Source of the DNA: Sabulicella rubraurantiaca
GTDB lineage: Bacteria; Pseudomonadota; Alphaproteobacteria; Acetobacterales; Acetobacteraceae
Reading direction: 5' to 3'
DNA: 64,000 bases
Assembly (NCBI RefSeq): GCF_017355885.1
Contig: NZ_JAFEUU010000008.1
Span: 62,001 to 126,000, forward strand
Under the pieces are notes generated by a model, which was given only the letters and a program-made list of their open reading frames with translations, had not been told where the DNA came from and did no database searches. The position numbers were made by a program, and so were the translations under genes. Each line of letters starts with the position of its first letter. Within the stretch, counting starts at the first letter, position 1. Positions 1 through 8,481 of this stretch are shown piece after piece.

Positions 1-20
1 GATTTTCGGCAGCAACAAAT

Positions 21-42
21 CGGACGATGCATGCTTCGTCCG
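21..42 (-). terminator. possible hairpin terminator downstream of VOC gene
   Basis: Seven-base inverted repeat CGGACGA / TCGTCCG with an 8-base loop, about 50 bases beyond the stop of the VOC gene. Read on the minus strand it is followed by ATTTGTTG rather than a clean T-run, so it is a weak terminator candidate. Confidence 0.3.
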
Positions 43-89
43 AGGCCCGGCTGGGCGTGATTGGTCGCGCCCGCGAGTGAAGAGGCAGT

Positions 90-965
90 TCAGCCGGGAG
101 CCACGATGATCACAGTGCCCCAGGGATCGCACAGCATCCTCTCTCCGCTCTCAGCCTTGACGGTCATGCCTGCCGCCCGCGCGCGGGCCTCGACGGCGCT
201 GCCGTCGGCGCCGTTTCGGATCATCAGTTCAACGGCGTCGAGGCCAGCCATACCTTCCATGCGTGGCCCGGCGCCTCCGCTGCGCCAGGTGTTGGCTGCA
301 AGCTGGTGATGGTAGCCGCCTGCGCCGAAGAAGCTGGCTTGGGGAAAACGGCAGGTCACTTCGAAGCCAAGGAGGTCACCATAGAAGTGCTCGGCCTCCG
401 CGATGTCGCCAACCTGCAGATGCACGTGGCCGATCGTGCTTTCCGTCGGCATGCCGGTCCAGGGGCCATCGGCTACGCGCATCAGTTCTTCGAGATCCAG
501 CCTGTCGTTCGTCATCTCAACCTTTCTGCCGGTGCGGTGCCATGCCGACACTGGGCGGTCGGAGTAGATCTCGATCCCATTGCCCTCCGGGTCGGCGAGG
601 TAGACTGCCTCGCTCACTCCATGATCGGCAGCGCCATCCAGGCCGATGTTCCGTTCTTTCGCGAAACGCAGCCATCTGCCGAGGCTGGTGCGGTCGGGCA
701 GGATAAAGGCTGTGTGGAACAGGCCGGCCTGACGGCCTTCGAGCGCAGCGAAACGTGGATCGCCGATCAACTCCATGAGGGGCTGTGCGCCTGCGCCAAG
801 GACGGCGCGTCGGTTTGATTGCTTCACCGGCACTAGGCCCAGAATGTCGCGGTAGAACTGGACGACCCCTGAAAGGTCGCGCACCCGTAGGCGGACGCGG
901 CCGATCCGCATTGGCGCCGCGTTGAGGTCGAAGGAGGGGTCGAGATGTTGGTTTGAGCCGGACAT
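90..965 (-). CDS. VOC-family extradiol dioxygenase-like protein (two glyoxalase-fold modules)
   Basis: The 291-aa protein has two vicinal-oxygen-chelate modules, the usual arrangement of CatE-type catechol 2,3-dioxygenases. The first begins near residue 19 (RVRLRVRDL, then FYRDILGL) and carries HTAFIL and GIEIY. The second begins near residue 178 (HVHLQV, then FYGDLLGF) and carries HHQLAANTW, which resembles the metal and active-site strand of CatE-like enzymes. A metal-dependent ring-cleaving or related role in the cytoplasm is therefore likely, but the substrate is unknown. The ATG at 965 is preceded by GGGAGG at good spacing. The gene is divergent from the CBS-BON gene across a 414-base gap and has no operon partner in view. 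Confidence 0.85.
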   Translation of the reverse strand: MSGSNQHLDPSFDLNAAPMRIGRVRLRVRDLSGVVQFYRDILGLVPVKQSNRRAVLGAGAQPLMELIGDPRFAALEGRQAGLFHTAFILPDRTSLGRWLRFAKERNIGLDGAADHGVSEAVYLADPEGNGIEIYSDRPVSAWHRTGRKVEMTNDRLDLEELMRVADGPWTGMPTESTIGHVHLQVGDIAEAEHFYGDLLGFEVTCRFPQASFFGAGGYHHQLAANTWRSGGAGPRMEGMAGLDAVELMIRNGADGSAVEARARAAGMTVKAESGERMLCDPWGTVIIVAPG

Positions 966-1379
966 GAGGTCCTCCCGGCCCGAAACGTCTCAGAAAAGGT
1001 GAAGGATGCGTGGCGTGGCCAGGGAGGCTGCCCAGGCTGTCGCGCGCAGGGCTGGCGGGTCAGGGGCGAATGCCTGCTCCGGCAGCCGCGTCGCGGCTGC
1101 GGAGTGTCTGGGCCGGCGACCGAGCCCGCTGACACCCGTGGACTGGCCGCCTGGGCCGGGTCACCTGCGCCGTGCTTTCTGCAATTTTGACGGAGTGATG
1201 GGCTCGGCTGCAGCCGGCGCTTCCGGAAGAATGCAGCATCATTGCACTCATCGTGCATTGAATTTCGTTGGACCTTTTTCGGGCGGCAGCCTCATTCTCT
1301 TGACGGTATCTCCGGTTCGGGTGGCGCCCGAGTTCTCGCGCGACCACTGGTCTTTTCGTCAGGCGATGAGGAGGAGGTC
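966..1379. other. intergenic region between VOC and CBS-BON genes
   Basis: No gene is supported here. The gap separates two divergent genes and should hold both promoters. At 1255-1274 lies GCATTGAATTTCGTTGG followed by ACC. Its ATTTCGTTGGACC part is repeated exactly at 3088-3100, and its first 17 bases recur with two mismatches on the minus strand at 9798-9814. A TTGACG lies near 1299, but no good -10 partner was found. Confidence 0.6.
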
Positions 1380-2081
1380 ATGGACAACGCGACGGCTCGA
1401 AGTGTGATGACATCAGAGGTCGTGGTCATTCCGCCGGATGCGCGCATCCTGAAGATCGCTGCGTTGATGCGGCAGCACAGGATTTCGGCGGTTCCGGTCG
1501 TGGACAAGGGCGGCGCCTTGGTTGGAATCGTCACGGAGGCCGATCTGATGCGCCGCCTCGCCGTCATGGCAGAGAAGCCGCCATCTTGGTTTGCGTCTCT
1601 TTTCGCGGATCCCTCGGAGGAGGCGGACCGCTTTGCCCGGTCGCATGGCTTCGTGGCTGAAGAGATCATGACGACAGAACTGGTAACCGTTTCGCTCGAA
1701 ACCCCGGTCGCTGAGATCGCCGCCTTGCTGGAGCAGCGCCACATCCGTCGGGTGCTGGTGGTCAAGGCCGGACGCTTATGCGGCATCGTCAGCCGTGCGG
1801 ATCTGCTTCGGGTCCTCGATGAACCAAGGAACGATGCGGCTGACGCCTCCGACGAGCGCATCCGTCTTGCGGTGATCGCGGCGATGCGCCGCGAGCATTG
1901 GGCCTACAGCCCTTATACGAGCATTTCTGTTGAAGACGGCGTGGTCACGTTTCACGGCTTCTCGCAGGACCGGGCGGTTCAGCGCGGGCTTCGCGTCCTG
2001 GCTGGGTGCATCCCCGGTGTGAAAGGCGTCGTCGACAAGACAACGCTCATGCCGCCCGAGATGCTTTATCAGGCGCTGTAG
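1380..2081 (+). CDS. CBS-domain pair plus BON domain protein
   Basis: The 233-aa soluble protein starts with two tandem CBS motifs. The first contains MTSEVVVIPPD and a GIVTEADLMRR segment. The second contains MTTELVTVSLETPVAEIA and GIVSRADLLR. A C-terminal BON-like segment ends at residue 233 (VEDGVVTFHGF followed by VKGVVDKT). CBS pairs usually sense adenosyl nucleotides, and CBS-BON proteins are typical stress-associated regulators. The ATG at 1380 follows GAGGAGGTC. An in-frame upstream ATG at 1242 is less likely because the extra residues do not look like protein. The 3' end overlaps the convergent LysR gene by 13 bases. Confidence 0.85.
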   Translation: MDNATARSVMTSEVVVIPPDARILKIAALMRQHRISAVPVVDKGGALVGIVTEADLMRRLAVMAEKPPSWFASLFADPSEEADRFARSHGFVAEEIMTTELVTVSLETPVAEIAALLEQRHIRRVLVVKAGRLCGIVSRADLLRVLDEPRNDAADASDERIRLAVIAAMRREHWAYSPYTSISVEDGVVTFHGFSQDRAVQRGLRVLAGCIPGVKGVVDKTTLMPPEMLYQAL

Positions 2082-3040
2082 GCCCGGTAGCGTTTGCGAG
2101 CCTTGCGGTCTGGCCGTTTCGCCTTCTGGCGTGGCGCTGCCATTTCGCGGGCCGGATGGGGCTCCGACGCTCGGGTGGTGTCCGCCTGCGACACGATGGC
2201 CGCGTGGCGCAGGCCTGCCAGCGCCGTCTCCATCAATTCGCGGTCGCCACCGTTCTGCGCGTAGACGGCGTAGGCCGGGTAGATGAACTCGGGCGCGCCC
2301 TGCACAAGCTCGAGCTGACCGCTCGCCAAGTGGGATCGGACCGCGCCGAGGCGGAAGTACCCTGATCCGCCCGCCTGGAGGATGTAGGTCAGTGCCAAGG
2401 GGCCGAGGCCGACATGCAGGCCAGGTTCGGCCCGGTCGGGAAACGCCATGCCGTGTCGGACGGCGAATTCCGGGCCCCAATCCACATAGACGTAATTGTC
2501 GCCGTTGCTCTTGGCGCGCTGTCCGGGCGCCTTTACCATGACAAGCCTTTGTTCCGCCACAAGGTCCACCTTGAGGCCCGCGCGGTAGCGCGGCGCGTAG
2601 ACGACGGCCAAGTCGAGGATGCCCCCTGCGACCTGGTTGGCCAGGTCATCGGCAAGACCGATGCTGACGCGCAGAGCGACATCGGGCGCCGAGCGACGCA
2701 TCCACACCAGCCATTCCCGGAGAAGCGGCTCCCACAGGCTCAGTTCGCCGCCGATCGCCAGCATCGCCCGCCGGCCGGCCGGTACGGCGACTTCGTGGCG
2801 CGCCCGCTCCCAGAGCTGGATCATCTGCGGCGCATGGCGAAGAAACTGCTCGCCCGCCGATGTCAGCACCGCACCCGCTTTGTTGCGGACAAAGAGTGGC
2901 CGGCGGAGTTGCTCCTCAAGTGAGCGGATCCGCGCGCTGACCGTCGTCTGCGCCACATGCAGCTGGTCGGAGGCACCCACAAAGCTTCCAGCCGAGACGA
3001 TGGCGAGAAAGGTGCGAGCGAGTTCGATGTCCATGGGCAT
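2069..3040 (-). CDS. LysR-family transcriptional regulator
   Basis: The 323-aa protein has an N-terminal winged helix (DIELARTFLAIVSAGSF, then TTVSARIRSLEEQL), followed by a LysR substrate domain and a basic C-terminal tail rich in Arg and Lys. LysR proteins are tetrameric DNA-binding regulators that respond to a small ligand, which is unknown here. The start could be at 3040 or two codons in at MDIE. An inverted repeat GTCCAA-N9-TTGGAC at 3079-3099 lies just upstream and is a good autoregulatory operator candidate. No obvious divergent target enzyme sits next to it. Confidence 0.88.
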   Translation of the reverse strand: MPMDIELARTFLAIVSAGSFVGASDQLHVAQTTVSARIRSLEEQLRRPLFVRNKAGAVLTSAGEQFLRHAPQMIQLWERARHEVAVPAGRRAMLAIGGELSLWEPLLREWLVWMRRSAPDVALRVSIGLADDLANQVAGGILDLAVVYAPRYRAGLKVDLVAEQRLVMVKAPGQRAKSNGDNYVYVDWGPEFAVRHGMAFPDRAEPGLHVGLGPLALTYILQAGGSGYFRLGAVRSHLASGQLELVQGAPEFIYPAYAVYAQNGGDRELMETALAGLRHAAIVSQADTTRASEPHPAREMAAPRQKAKRPDRKARKRYRAYSA

Positions 3041-3078
3041 TTTCTCGCACGGATGAACGCAAGATTTTCGCTTGAATC

Positions 3079-3100
3079 GTCCAATATATTTCGTTGGACC
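3079..3100 (-). promoter_or_regulatory. inverted repeat, likely operator of the LysR gene
   Basis: GTCCAA (3079-3084) and TTGGAC (3094-3099) form perfect arms around a 9-base AT-rich centre, 39-59 bases upstream of the LysR start. The dimension fits a LysR-type site. The right arm is part of ATTTCGTTGGACC, which is identical to 1262-1274 upstream of the CBS-BON gene. Confidence 0.45.
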
Positions 3101-3227
3101 GTCGGCTCCGCCGTGGGTCCAGCCTCCCGGACGGGACCGCCCAGAAGAGGAAGGGATGGCGGAGAATCCGAATTTGGAGCGGCTCTCCGAGAGTTGGCGC
3201 TCTCACGACAGGGCCCGCCTGGGACAC

Positions 3228-3797
3228 CTACGCCGATCCTCCTCGCGCGGCAGGGGCTGGCAGCTTACTGGCACTGCGCAGCAGAGTCGTTTCTCCTGCC
3301 GCGGCAGACGCGGCGCCCCGCCGGGCGTCGAGACCCACGTGGAGCCGCCGGTGCAAGGGCGGAAAGGCGCAGCCAAGCGTCAGCCCCCACAAGAGGAAGC
3401 CCAGAAAAACCCCGAGGGCCGGGTTTCCGATCAAGGTGGGTCGCCCAGGCAACCACTGCAGCAGCGGCACGGGCACAAGCAGCCACAGCGCGAAACCAAA
3501 GGCCATGCCGAACAGCCACCCGCCGCGAGGGTCATTGGCGGCGCGTTGGAAGGTCAATCCGTAGAGCAGGCCGCTCCCTGCCATCCCTCCAAGGCAGGCC
3601 AGAACGCCCATGAGCCAAGGGCTTGTCCCCGTCCGCCCCAGTGCATCGAGCGATCCAAGGGCGTGCAGAACGGCGAGCATTGGCAACGCGGCCGCGAGGC
3701 CAGAGAGAGCGCCGCCCAACATCGGCCTTTGCGATGGGCCGGCCTCAAGACCGTGGGCCCGCAAGATCCTAAGCATCACACGCCTCAGCAGCTTCAT
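3228..3797 (-). CDS. integral membrane protein of unknown function
   Basis: The 189-aa protein has about four hydrophobic segments, including GALSGLAAALPMLAVLHAL, WLMGVLACLGGMAGSGLLYG, LFGMAFGFALWLLVPVPLL and LGVFLGFLLWGLTLG. The last segment resembles the end of the membrane module of the GH1 fusion next door (HLLWGVTLGWLY), so the two look like members of one family. The start at 3797 (MKLLRRVM) was preferred over 3842 because the upstream residues are not protein-like. It overlaps the 3' end of the glycosidase gene by 29 bases, suggesting translational coupling. Function unknown. Confidence 0.6.
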   Translation of the reverse strand: MKLLRRVMLRILRAHGLEAGPSQRPMLGGALSGLAAALPMLAVLHALGSLDALGRTGTSPWLMGVLACLGGMAGSGLLYGLTFQRAANDPRGGWLFGMAFGFALWLLVPVPLLQWLPGRPTLIGNPALGVFLGFLLWGLTLGCAFPPLHRRLHVGLDARRGAASAAAGETTLLRSASKLPAPAARGGSA

Positions 3798-5571
3798 GCA
3801 GCACCGTGTCGAGGGGCGCGCTTCGAGAAAGTTCCGAGTCAAACAGGTGCGCGAGATGTCGATAGGCCTGGCCTACCGGGCGCGGATCGCGGTTGAGATC
3901 GAACAAGCCGACCGGGTTCACGTTTCCCAGCGGTTCGCGCATCCCGATGTCCCAGTCCACCTGATCGGTCAGCGAGAACCAGGTGAAGCCGACGATCGGC
4001 ACGTTGCGCTGGCGCATGAGCTGCACGTTGTGCCACTGCCGCCACAGCCAGCGTGGAGCCTCGCGCGCATCAAGGTGGTTCGTCTCGGTGTGCATGAGCG
4101 GCCGCCGATAGCGCTCGTAGTATTGCTCGGCGACGACGTACCAGCCAAACAGCTCGCCCAGGGCCTGCACGCGGCGGTCGCTGTCGATGAGTTTCTCGTT
4201 CCAGTCATAATAATCGACGCCGAGCACGGCCCGATCGCGCACGCGCTGGCCCATGAACCAAGCGTACTCCTCGTCGGGCATTCCGTTGACGGCGAGATGA
4301 GCACGCATTTCCTCGCACACTGGTCTGGCATAGAGCAGATCGAGCGGCAGAAACCGGCGCTCGTTCTCGAAGGCAGCGATGCGGCGGATTTCCGGGTCTG
4401 GACAGCAGGGCTGATAGAACTCACCGCTCTCGCTGTTCACGAAGACCGCGTCTGGTCGCTCCTCCGCGATCGCCTGCATCATCAGCACATTCGCCTTGGC
4501 GAGGTGACGGACCGCGGTCACGAAGGCTCGCTCGTCCCGGAGCTGCTCGTTCCACAGACCATCGAGCGCGCTCAGCTTTGCGCAGACATACATTTCGTTC
4601 ACCGGGGTGTAGAGCCGCACCCAGGGGAAGCGGCGCGCGAAGGCCCGCGCGTAATCGGCCAGTGCCCGTGGCACTTCCGGATTCTGAAAGTTGCCGAGCC
4701 AGTCGGGAAGGCCGAAGTGACACAAATCCATGATCGGCACGATGCCGAGCCTCTGCATCTCGGCAGAGACTTCATCGGGGAAGGACCAGTCGTACCGATC
4801 CGCCCCGCGGTGAACGAGGTGCAGAGGCGGTCCGTAGCGCAGGTAGCGCAGGCCGAGTTCGCGGACCAACGCCAGGTCGGTGCGCCAGTGGCGGTAGTGG
4901 CCGCAGGCCTGCATCTGGTCCATCCGCCAGCTTCCGCCCTCAATGGTGGGATAGCTGCACTCGATGCCCGTGGCGAGCATGAAGCGCTCGTGGCTTTCCT
5001 GACGCGCCTGGCCGCGAGAGGCGAGGATGTGAGCCGCGCCTTTCCTGCCTTTCGCAAGGCCGATCCGCGGAGGTGGGCCGCCCGTGGGCGCACCAACCGG
5101 CCGCACATACAGCCAACCGAGTGTGACCCCCCAGAGAAGATGCCCAAGGGCGATCGAGATTGGTTCATGCAGACGGCCGGGCAGGCCGGCGAATCCGAAG
5201 TGCGGAAGCGCGGCCGCCTCGGCGCCGCGCAACTGCATGAGTTCGAATTGCGGGTGCACGACGAGGATGGCAAGCGTCATCGGAATGAAGGCGAAGAGCA
5301 GCCCCTGCAGCACGGGGCGAATCGGCAGGTCGGACCAGAAGAAGTAGGCGTAGAAGATGGCCCAGATGGCGCCGACCAGAAAGTGAAGCAGCAGGCCTGC
5401 GCCCCATGATACCCAGACGCCTACTCCCGGTGCCGCGACCGCGCCGAGCGTGCCCACGATGTCGGCGACAGGCAGCCCGAACAGAATCAGCAGCCGGGCA
5501 AGCGCCTCCCAGACCGCGGCTCCCGCTACGCCGGCGAGGATGACCTTCCGATATGCAACCTTGCGGATCAT
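3769..5571 (-). CDS. membrane-anchored GH1-family beta-glycosidase fusion
   Basis: The 600-aa protein is a fusion. Residues 1-160 contain roughly four transmembrane segments. Residues 200-600 form a family 1 glycoside hydrolase-like TIM barrel. The likely acid/base is Glu326 in TPVNEMY, and the likely nucleophile is Glu496 in HTETN, where canonical GH1 has TENG. A late FTWFSLTDQVDW segment also fits GH1. Ordinary GH1 enzymes are soluble and about 450 aa, so the membrane module is unusual. The catalytic domain should face one side of the inner membrane, and which side cannot be told. The start overlaps the stop of the SDR gene (ATGA), placing both in one operon. Substrate unknown. Confidence 0.82.
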   Translation of the reverse strand: MIRKVAYRKVILAGVAGAAVWEALARLLILFGLPVADIVGTLGAVAAPGVGVWVSWGAGLLLHFLVGAIWAIFYAYFFWSDLPIRPVLQGLLFAFIPMTLAILVVHPQFELMQLRGAEAAALPHFGFAGLPGRLHEPISIALGHLLWGVTLGWLYVRPVGAPTGGPPPRIGLAKGRKGAAHILASRGQARQESHERFMLATGIECSYPTIEGGSWRMDQMQACGHYRHWRTDLALVRELGLRYLRYGPPLHLVHRGADRYDWSFPDEVSAEMQRLGIVPIMDLCHFGLPDWLGNFQNPEVPRALADYARAFARRFPWVRLYTPVNEMYVCAKLSALDGLWNEQLRDERAFVTAVRHLAKANVLMMQAIAEERPDAVFVNSESGEFYQPCCPDPEIRRIAAFENERRFLPLDLLYARPVCEEMRAHLAVNGMPDEEYAWFMGQRVRDRAVLGVDYYDWNEKLIDSDRRVQALGELFGWYVVAEQYYERYRRPLMHTETNHLDAREAPRWLWRQWHNVQLMRQRNVPIVGFTWFSLTDQVDWDIGMREPLGNVNPVGLFDLNRDPRPVGQAYRHLAHLFDSELSRSAPLDTVLHEAAEACDA

Positions 5572-6623
5572 GACCGGAGTGGGGGCGAGGTGGTGTGCGC
5601 GCGGCGTCGCGCCAGGGCGATGGCCAATCGCGACGCCATCCCGGTCACCAGGAGGGCCGACGCTGCCCGTGCGAGTGCCGCACTGATGCCAAGAACCTGC
5701 GGCTTGGCCTCGTCTTCAAATGGGCCTCGCACACCCGCATCGTCTCCGGCAGGGTGGTTCAGAATGCTGGTCCCGTCACCCGCCGGCTCGAGCGACATCT
5801 GCGCCTCGTAGGCGCTTCGCGCGAGGTAACGGTCGAACAGGCCGGGCGCCACCATCGTCCCCAGGATCGCCCCGATGGCGGGCATGCCGACCCAGAACTC
5901 ACGGGGAGCGTGAAGTGCGGCGCGGACGATCTGCCGAGCGGCTGCCTCGGGCTCGAAAATCTTTCCGACGGGTCGGTGCCGGCGCGGCATGTGGGTCCGC
6001 GACCAGCTGAACTGCGGCGTGTTCACGCCGGGAAGCTGCACCATCGTCAGCCGCACGCCGCTGCGGTCGTGCAGCAACTCGCAGCGGAGGGAGTCCGTGA
6101 AGCCACGGAGGGCCGCCTTGGCGGCGCAGTAGGGTGCCTGCAGCGGGATTGAGCGATAGGCGAGAGCCGAGCCGACCTGCACGATGGTGCCGCCGTCCGC
6201 TTCTCGCATATGCCGGAGGGCGGCGAGCGTGCCATGCACGGCGCCGTGATAGGTCACCTCCGTCACCCGCCGCCACTCCTCAGGCAGGACGCGCTCGGCA
6301 GGTCCGAAGACGGTTGCCATGGCGTTGTTCACCCATACGTCCAGGCGACCCCATTGGGCGACGACCTGATCAGCCGCGGCGGAGACCGCAGCGCCATCGG
6401 CAACGTCGAGGGGGATAACCAGCGCCGCTCCGCCTGCTGCCTCCACGTCCCGGCGAGCGCCTTCCAACCCGGCGTGGCCTCGCGCCAGCAGCGCCACGCG
6501 CCATCCCAGGCGGGCGAAGGCCACGGCCGTCGCCCGTCCAATGCCCGCCGACGCACCAGTCACGACGAGGACGGGCGCGGCCGACCCGCCGTTCCGTGCG
6601 GGCCGAAGGAGGTGCGACGACAT
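5568..6623 (-). CDS. short-chain dehydrogenase/reductase with C-terminal extension
   Basis: The 351-aa protein has the classical SDR signature: TGASAGIGRA cofactor loop near residue 22, a VNNAM segment, and the catalytic YCAAKAALRG (Tyr-x3-Lys). Residues beyond about 260 extend the fold with a hydrophobic patch (AIGAILGTMVAPGLF) and a C-terminal amphipathic region, as in SDRs annotated next to stress or envelope genes. It should be an NAD(P)-dependent oxidoreductase; substrate unknown. It overlaps the glycosidase start by 4 bases, and its own start is flush with the cytochrome b561 stop, so the three genes form one operon. Confidence 0.88.
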   Translation of the reverse strand: MSSHLLRPARNGGSAAPVLVVTGASAGIGRATAVAFARLGWRVALLARGHAGLEGARRDVEAAGGAALVIPLDVADGAAVSAAADQVVAQWGRLDVWVNNAMATVFGPAERVLPEEWRRVTEVTYHGAVHGTLAALRHMREADGGTIVQVGSALAYRSIPLQAPYCAAKAALRGFTDSLRCELLHDRSGVRLTMVQLPGVNTPQFSWSRTHMPRRHRPVGKIFEPEAAARQIVRAALHAPREFWVGMPAIGAILGTMVAPGLFDRYLARSAYEAQMSLEPAGDGTSILNHPAGDDAGVRGPFEDEAKPQVLGISAALARAASALLVTGMASRLAIALARRRAHTTSPPLRS

Positions 6624-7183
6624 CAGAGCATCTTTCTCAGCGTGCCGTCGCGCCGCACGAACTGGTGCCAGAGCGCAGCCGAGACGTGGAGCACGATCAT
6701 GCCGATGAGGCTCCAGGCCATCAGGCGGTGCGCGAAAGTGACCATCTCGGCCAGCGGCACGTTCTTTCCGACCGGATCGGGGAGGGGCACCAAGCCGAAC
6801 CAGGTGAGCGGAAAGCCCCAGGCATTGGTCGCGATAAAGCCCAGCACAGGCATCACCAGAAGCCAGAGATAGAAGGCCCCGTGGTTCAGCCGGGCGGCGA
6901 GCTTGAGCGCATCCGGCAGATCCGCCGGTAATGGCGGAGCCGGATGGCCGAGGCGCCAGATGAGGCGGGCCAGGGTCACCAGCCCGATCGTGACGCCGAT
7001 GCTCTCATGCAGGTTGTACAGCGTCATCTTGATCGCCTCTCCGGGCTCGGCATGGGCGATCCAGAGGCCCAGCATCGCGGCAGAGAGAACCAGCACCACG
7101 GTGAGCCAGTGAAAAACGCGCGACGTTGTGTCGTAGCGCGCGGGGACAGACTGGGCACGCAAGACGTTCACGGCGGTCGACAT
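6623..7183 (-). CDS. cytochrome b561-type membrane protein
   Basis: The 186-aa protein has four predicted transmembrane helices and histidines placed as in the bacterial cytochrome b561 family: RVFHWLTVVLVL, NLHESIGVTIGL, LNHGAFYLWLLVMPVLGF and FAHRLMAWSLIGMIVLHV. These proteins carry two b haems and move electrons, often from quinol to oxygen or superoxide. The start at 7183 (MSTAVNVLRAQS) follows an AGGGAGG sequence. The longer reading from 7291 adds an unlikely Arg-rich leader. First gene of the b561-SDR-GH1-membrane protein operon. Confidence 0.88.
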   Translation of the reverse strand: MSTAVNVLRAQSVPARYDTTSRVFHWLTVVLVLSAAMLGLWIAHAEPGEAIKMTLYNLHESIGVTIGLVTLARLIWRLGHPAPPLPADLPDALKLAARLNHGAFYLWLLVMPVLGFIATNAWGFPLTWFGLVPLPDPVGKNVPLAEMVTFAHRLMAWSLIGMIVLHVSAALWHQFVRRDGTLRKML

Positions 7184-7235
7184 CGGCAGCCTCCCTTCTG
7201 GGTGGGCGCTGCGAAAGCGCCCCGTTCGTGAGCGG

Positions 7236-7973
7236 TCAGCGGAACAGCAGCGTGAGATAGGATGGCGCCACGGCCGGCTTGCGGGGAGCATCGCCTTCGG
7301 AAAGGCGCGACGTGAGCGTGATGCTGAGCGCCATCAAAGGCGGGGCTTGAGGTTCTGCGGCCCGTTCATCGGCGCCGATGTCACAAAGCCGGTCGAGCAG
7401 GTCGATGGCCTTGTTCCAGTACCATTCCTCATCGTCGGCCGTCGGTGCATCGGCCGCGCACAAGGTGATCAGGTGCCCCGCGGCCTCCGCCACGCGCTCC
7501 TTCAGCTCAAAAGGCGTGCTCTGCTCGCCTTCGGCGAGGAGCTTGGCGCGCGCGGCTGTGATCTCGCCGATGAGGACGCGTTTCGCCCTTCGGGTCCACA
7601 GGCGCCAAAAGAAGCCGCGCTCCCGTCCTTTGGCGCGCTCACGCCCCGCTTCAAACAACGTCTTGGGGACAACCTCCTCAAGAATGGCGCGGCACAAGAT
7701 GGCCGCCCGCAGGCCGTCGAGCCCGTCATTGGTGCCGAGGATGCGAGGCACGAAGACCTTCAGGCGCTGACGCGCCTCTGGAGGCATCCGGTCATTGACC
7801 GGGATCGCCAGGGCCCGGATCACCGCCGAGGCACAGCGGGGGCGATCGGTGTGACCTTCGCCTGCCAGGCAGGCGACCAGCGACATGACGCAGAACTGGC
7901 CGAGAAGCGGGTCACCAACCCCTTGGACAAGCTCCACTGCTTCGCAGACCGTCTCCAACTGCGGACTGTTCAT
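7236..7973 (-). CDS. conserved-looking hypothetical protein
   Basis: The 245-aa protein is soluble and mostly helical with no signal peptide. It has an ordered N-terminal half (ETVCEAVELVQGVGDPLLGQ and SVIRALAIPVNDRM-like segments) and an RRAKRVLIGEITAARAKLL helix. No family was recognised. A strong AGGAGG lies 7 bases before the ATG at 7973, which makes it a real gene despite its unknown role. It lies 35 bases downstream of the PAS protein gene on the same strand. Confidence 0.65.
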   Translation of the reverse strand: MNSPQLETVCEAVELVQGVGDPLLGQFCVMSLVACLAGEGHTDRPRCASAVIRALAIPVNDRMPPEARQRLKVFVPRILGTNDGLDGLRAAILCRAILEEVVPKTLFEAGRERAKGRERGFFWRLWTRRAKRVLIGEITAARAKLLAEGEQSTPFELKERVAEAAGHLITLCAADAPTADDEEWYWNKAIDLLDRLCDIGADERAAEPQAPPLMALSITLTSRLSEGDAPRKPAVAPSYLTLLFR

Positions 7974-8016
7974 CGTCCTTCCTCCTTGGCTGCCTCCCCG
8001 GGAGGGAGGCTGGGTC

Positions 8017-8481
8017 TCATGCCGGCTCGGTTGCGCTTCTCCGGTTCTCAGCGAGTTCGCGTCGCAGCGACCGCATCTCCTCGAAGCGGCGGGTCACGTC
8101 CCGCAGGATGGCGGCCATGCCCTCCATCCGCCCGTTGGGCCCATGGAGCGGCACAATGGTGAACTCGACCGAGATGCGGCTGCCATCCCCTCGCATCGCG
8201 GGCACCGCGAGCAGCCCGTCCGAGCCATACCGGCTCTCGCCGGTTTCGATCACGCGCTGGAATCCGGCCCAATGACGGGCCCGCTGCGGCTCGGGGATGA
8301 TGAGGTCGAGCGACTGGTCCAGCGCATCAGAGGCTGGAATGCCGAAAATGCGCTCGGCGCCGGGGTTCCAGAACCGGATGATCCCGTCCTCGTCGGCCAC
8401 GATGATGGCGTCCGAGGCCGTGTCGAGCAGCGCGCGCCCGACCCGATCGAGTTCCGAAGAACTCAGTTCCCCACCACACAT
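8017..8481 (-). CDS. PAS-domain protein
   Basis: The 154-aa protein is essentially one PAS domain: LLDTASDAIIVADEDGIIRFWN near the N-terminus, then GAERIFGIPASDALDQSLDLIIP, and FTIVPLHGPNGRMEGMAAILRDVT at the C-terminal strand, followed by a short RRFEEM coiled segment. No output domain is present, so it is probably a sensor that acts through a partner. The ATG at 8481 follows AAAGGAGG. It overlaps the end of the formyl-THF cyclo-ligase gene by 19 bases, indicating co-translation. Confidence 0.85.
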   Translation of the reverse strand: MCGGELSSSELDRVGRALLDTASDAIIVADEDGIIRFWNPGAERIFGIPASDALDQSLDLIIPEPQRARHWAGFQRVIETGESRYGSDGLLAVPAMRGDGSRISVEFTIVPLHGPNGRMEGMAAILRDVTRRFEEMRSLRRELAENRRSATEPA

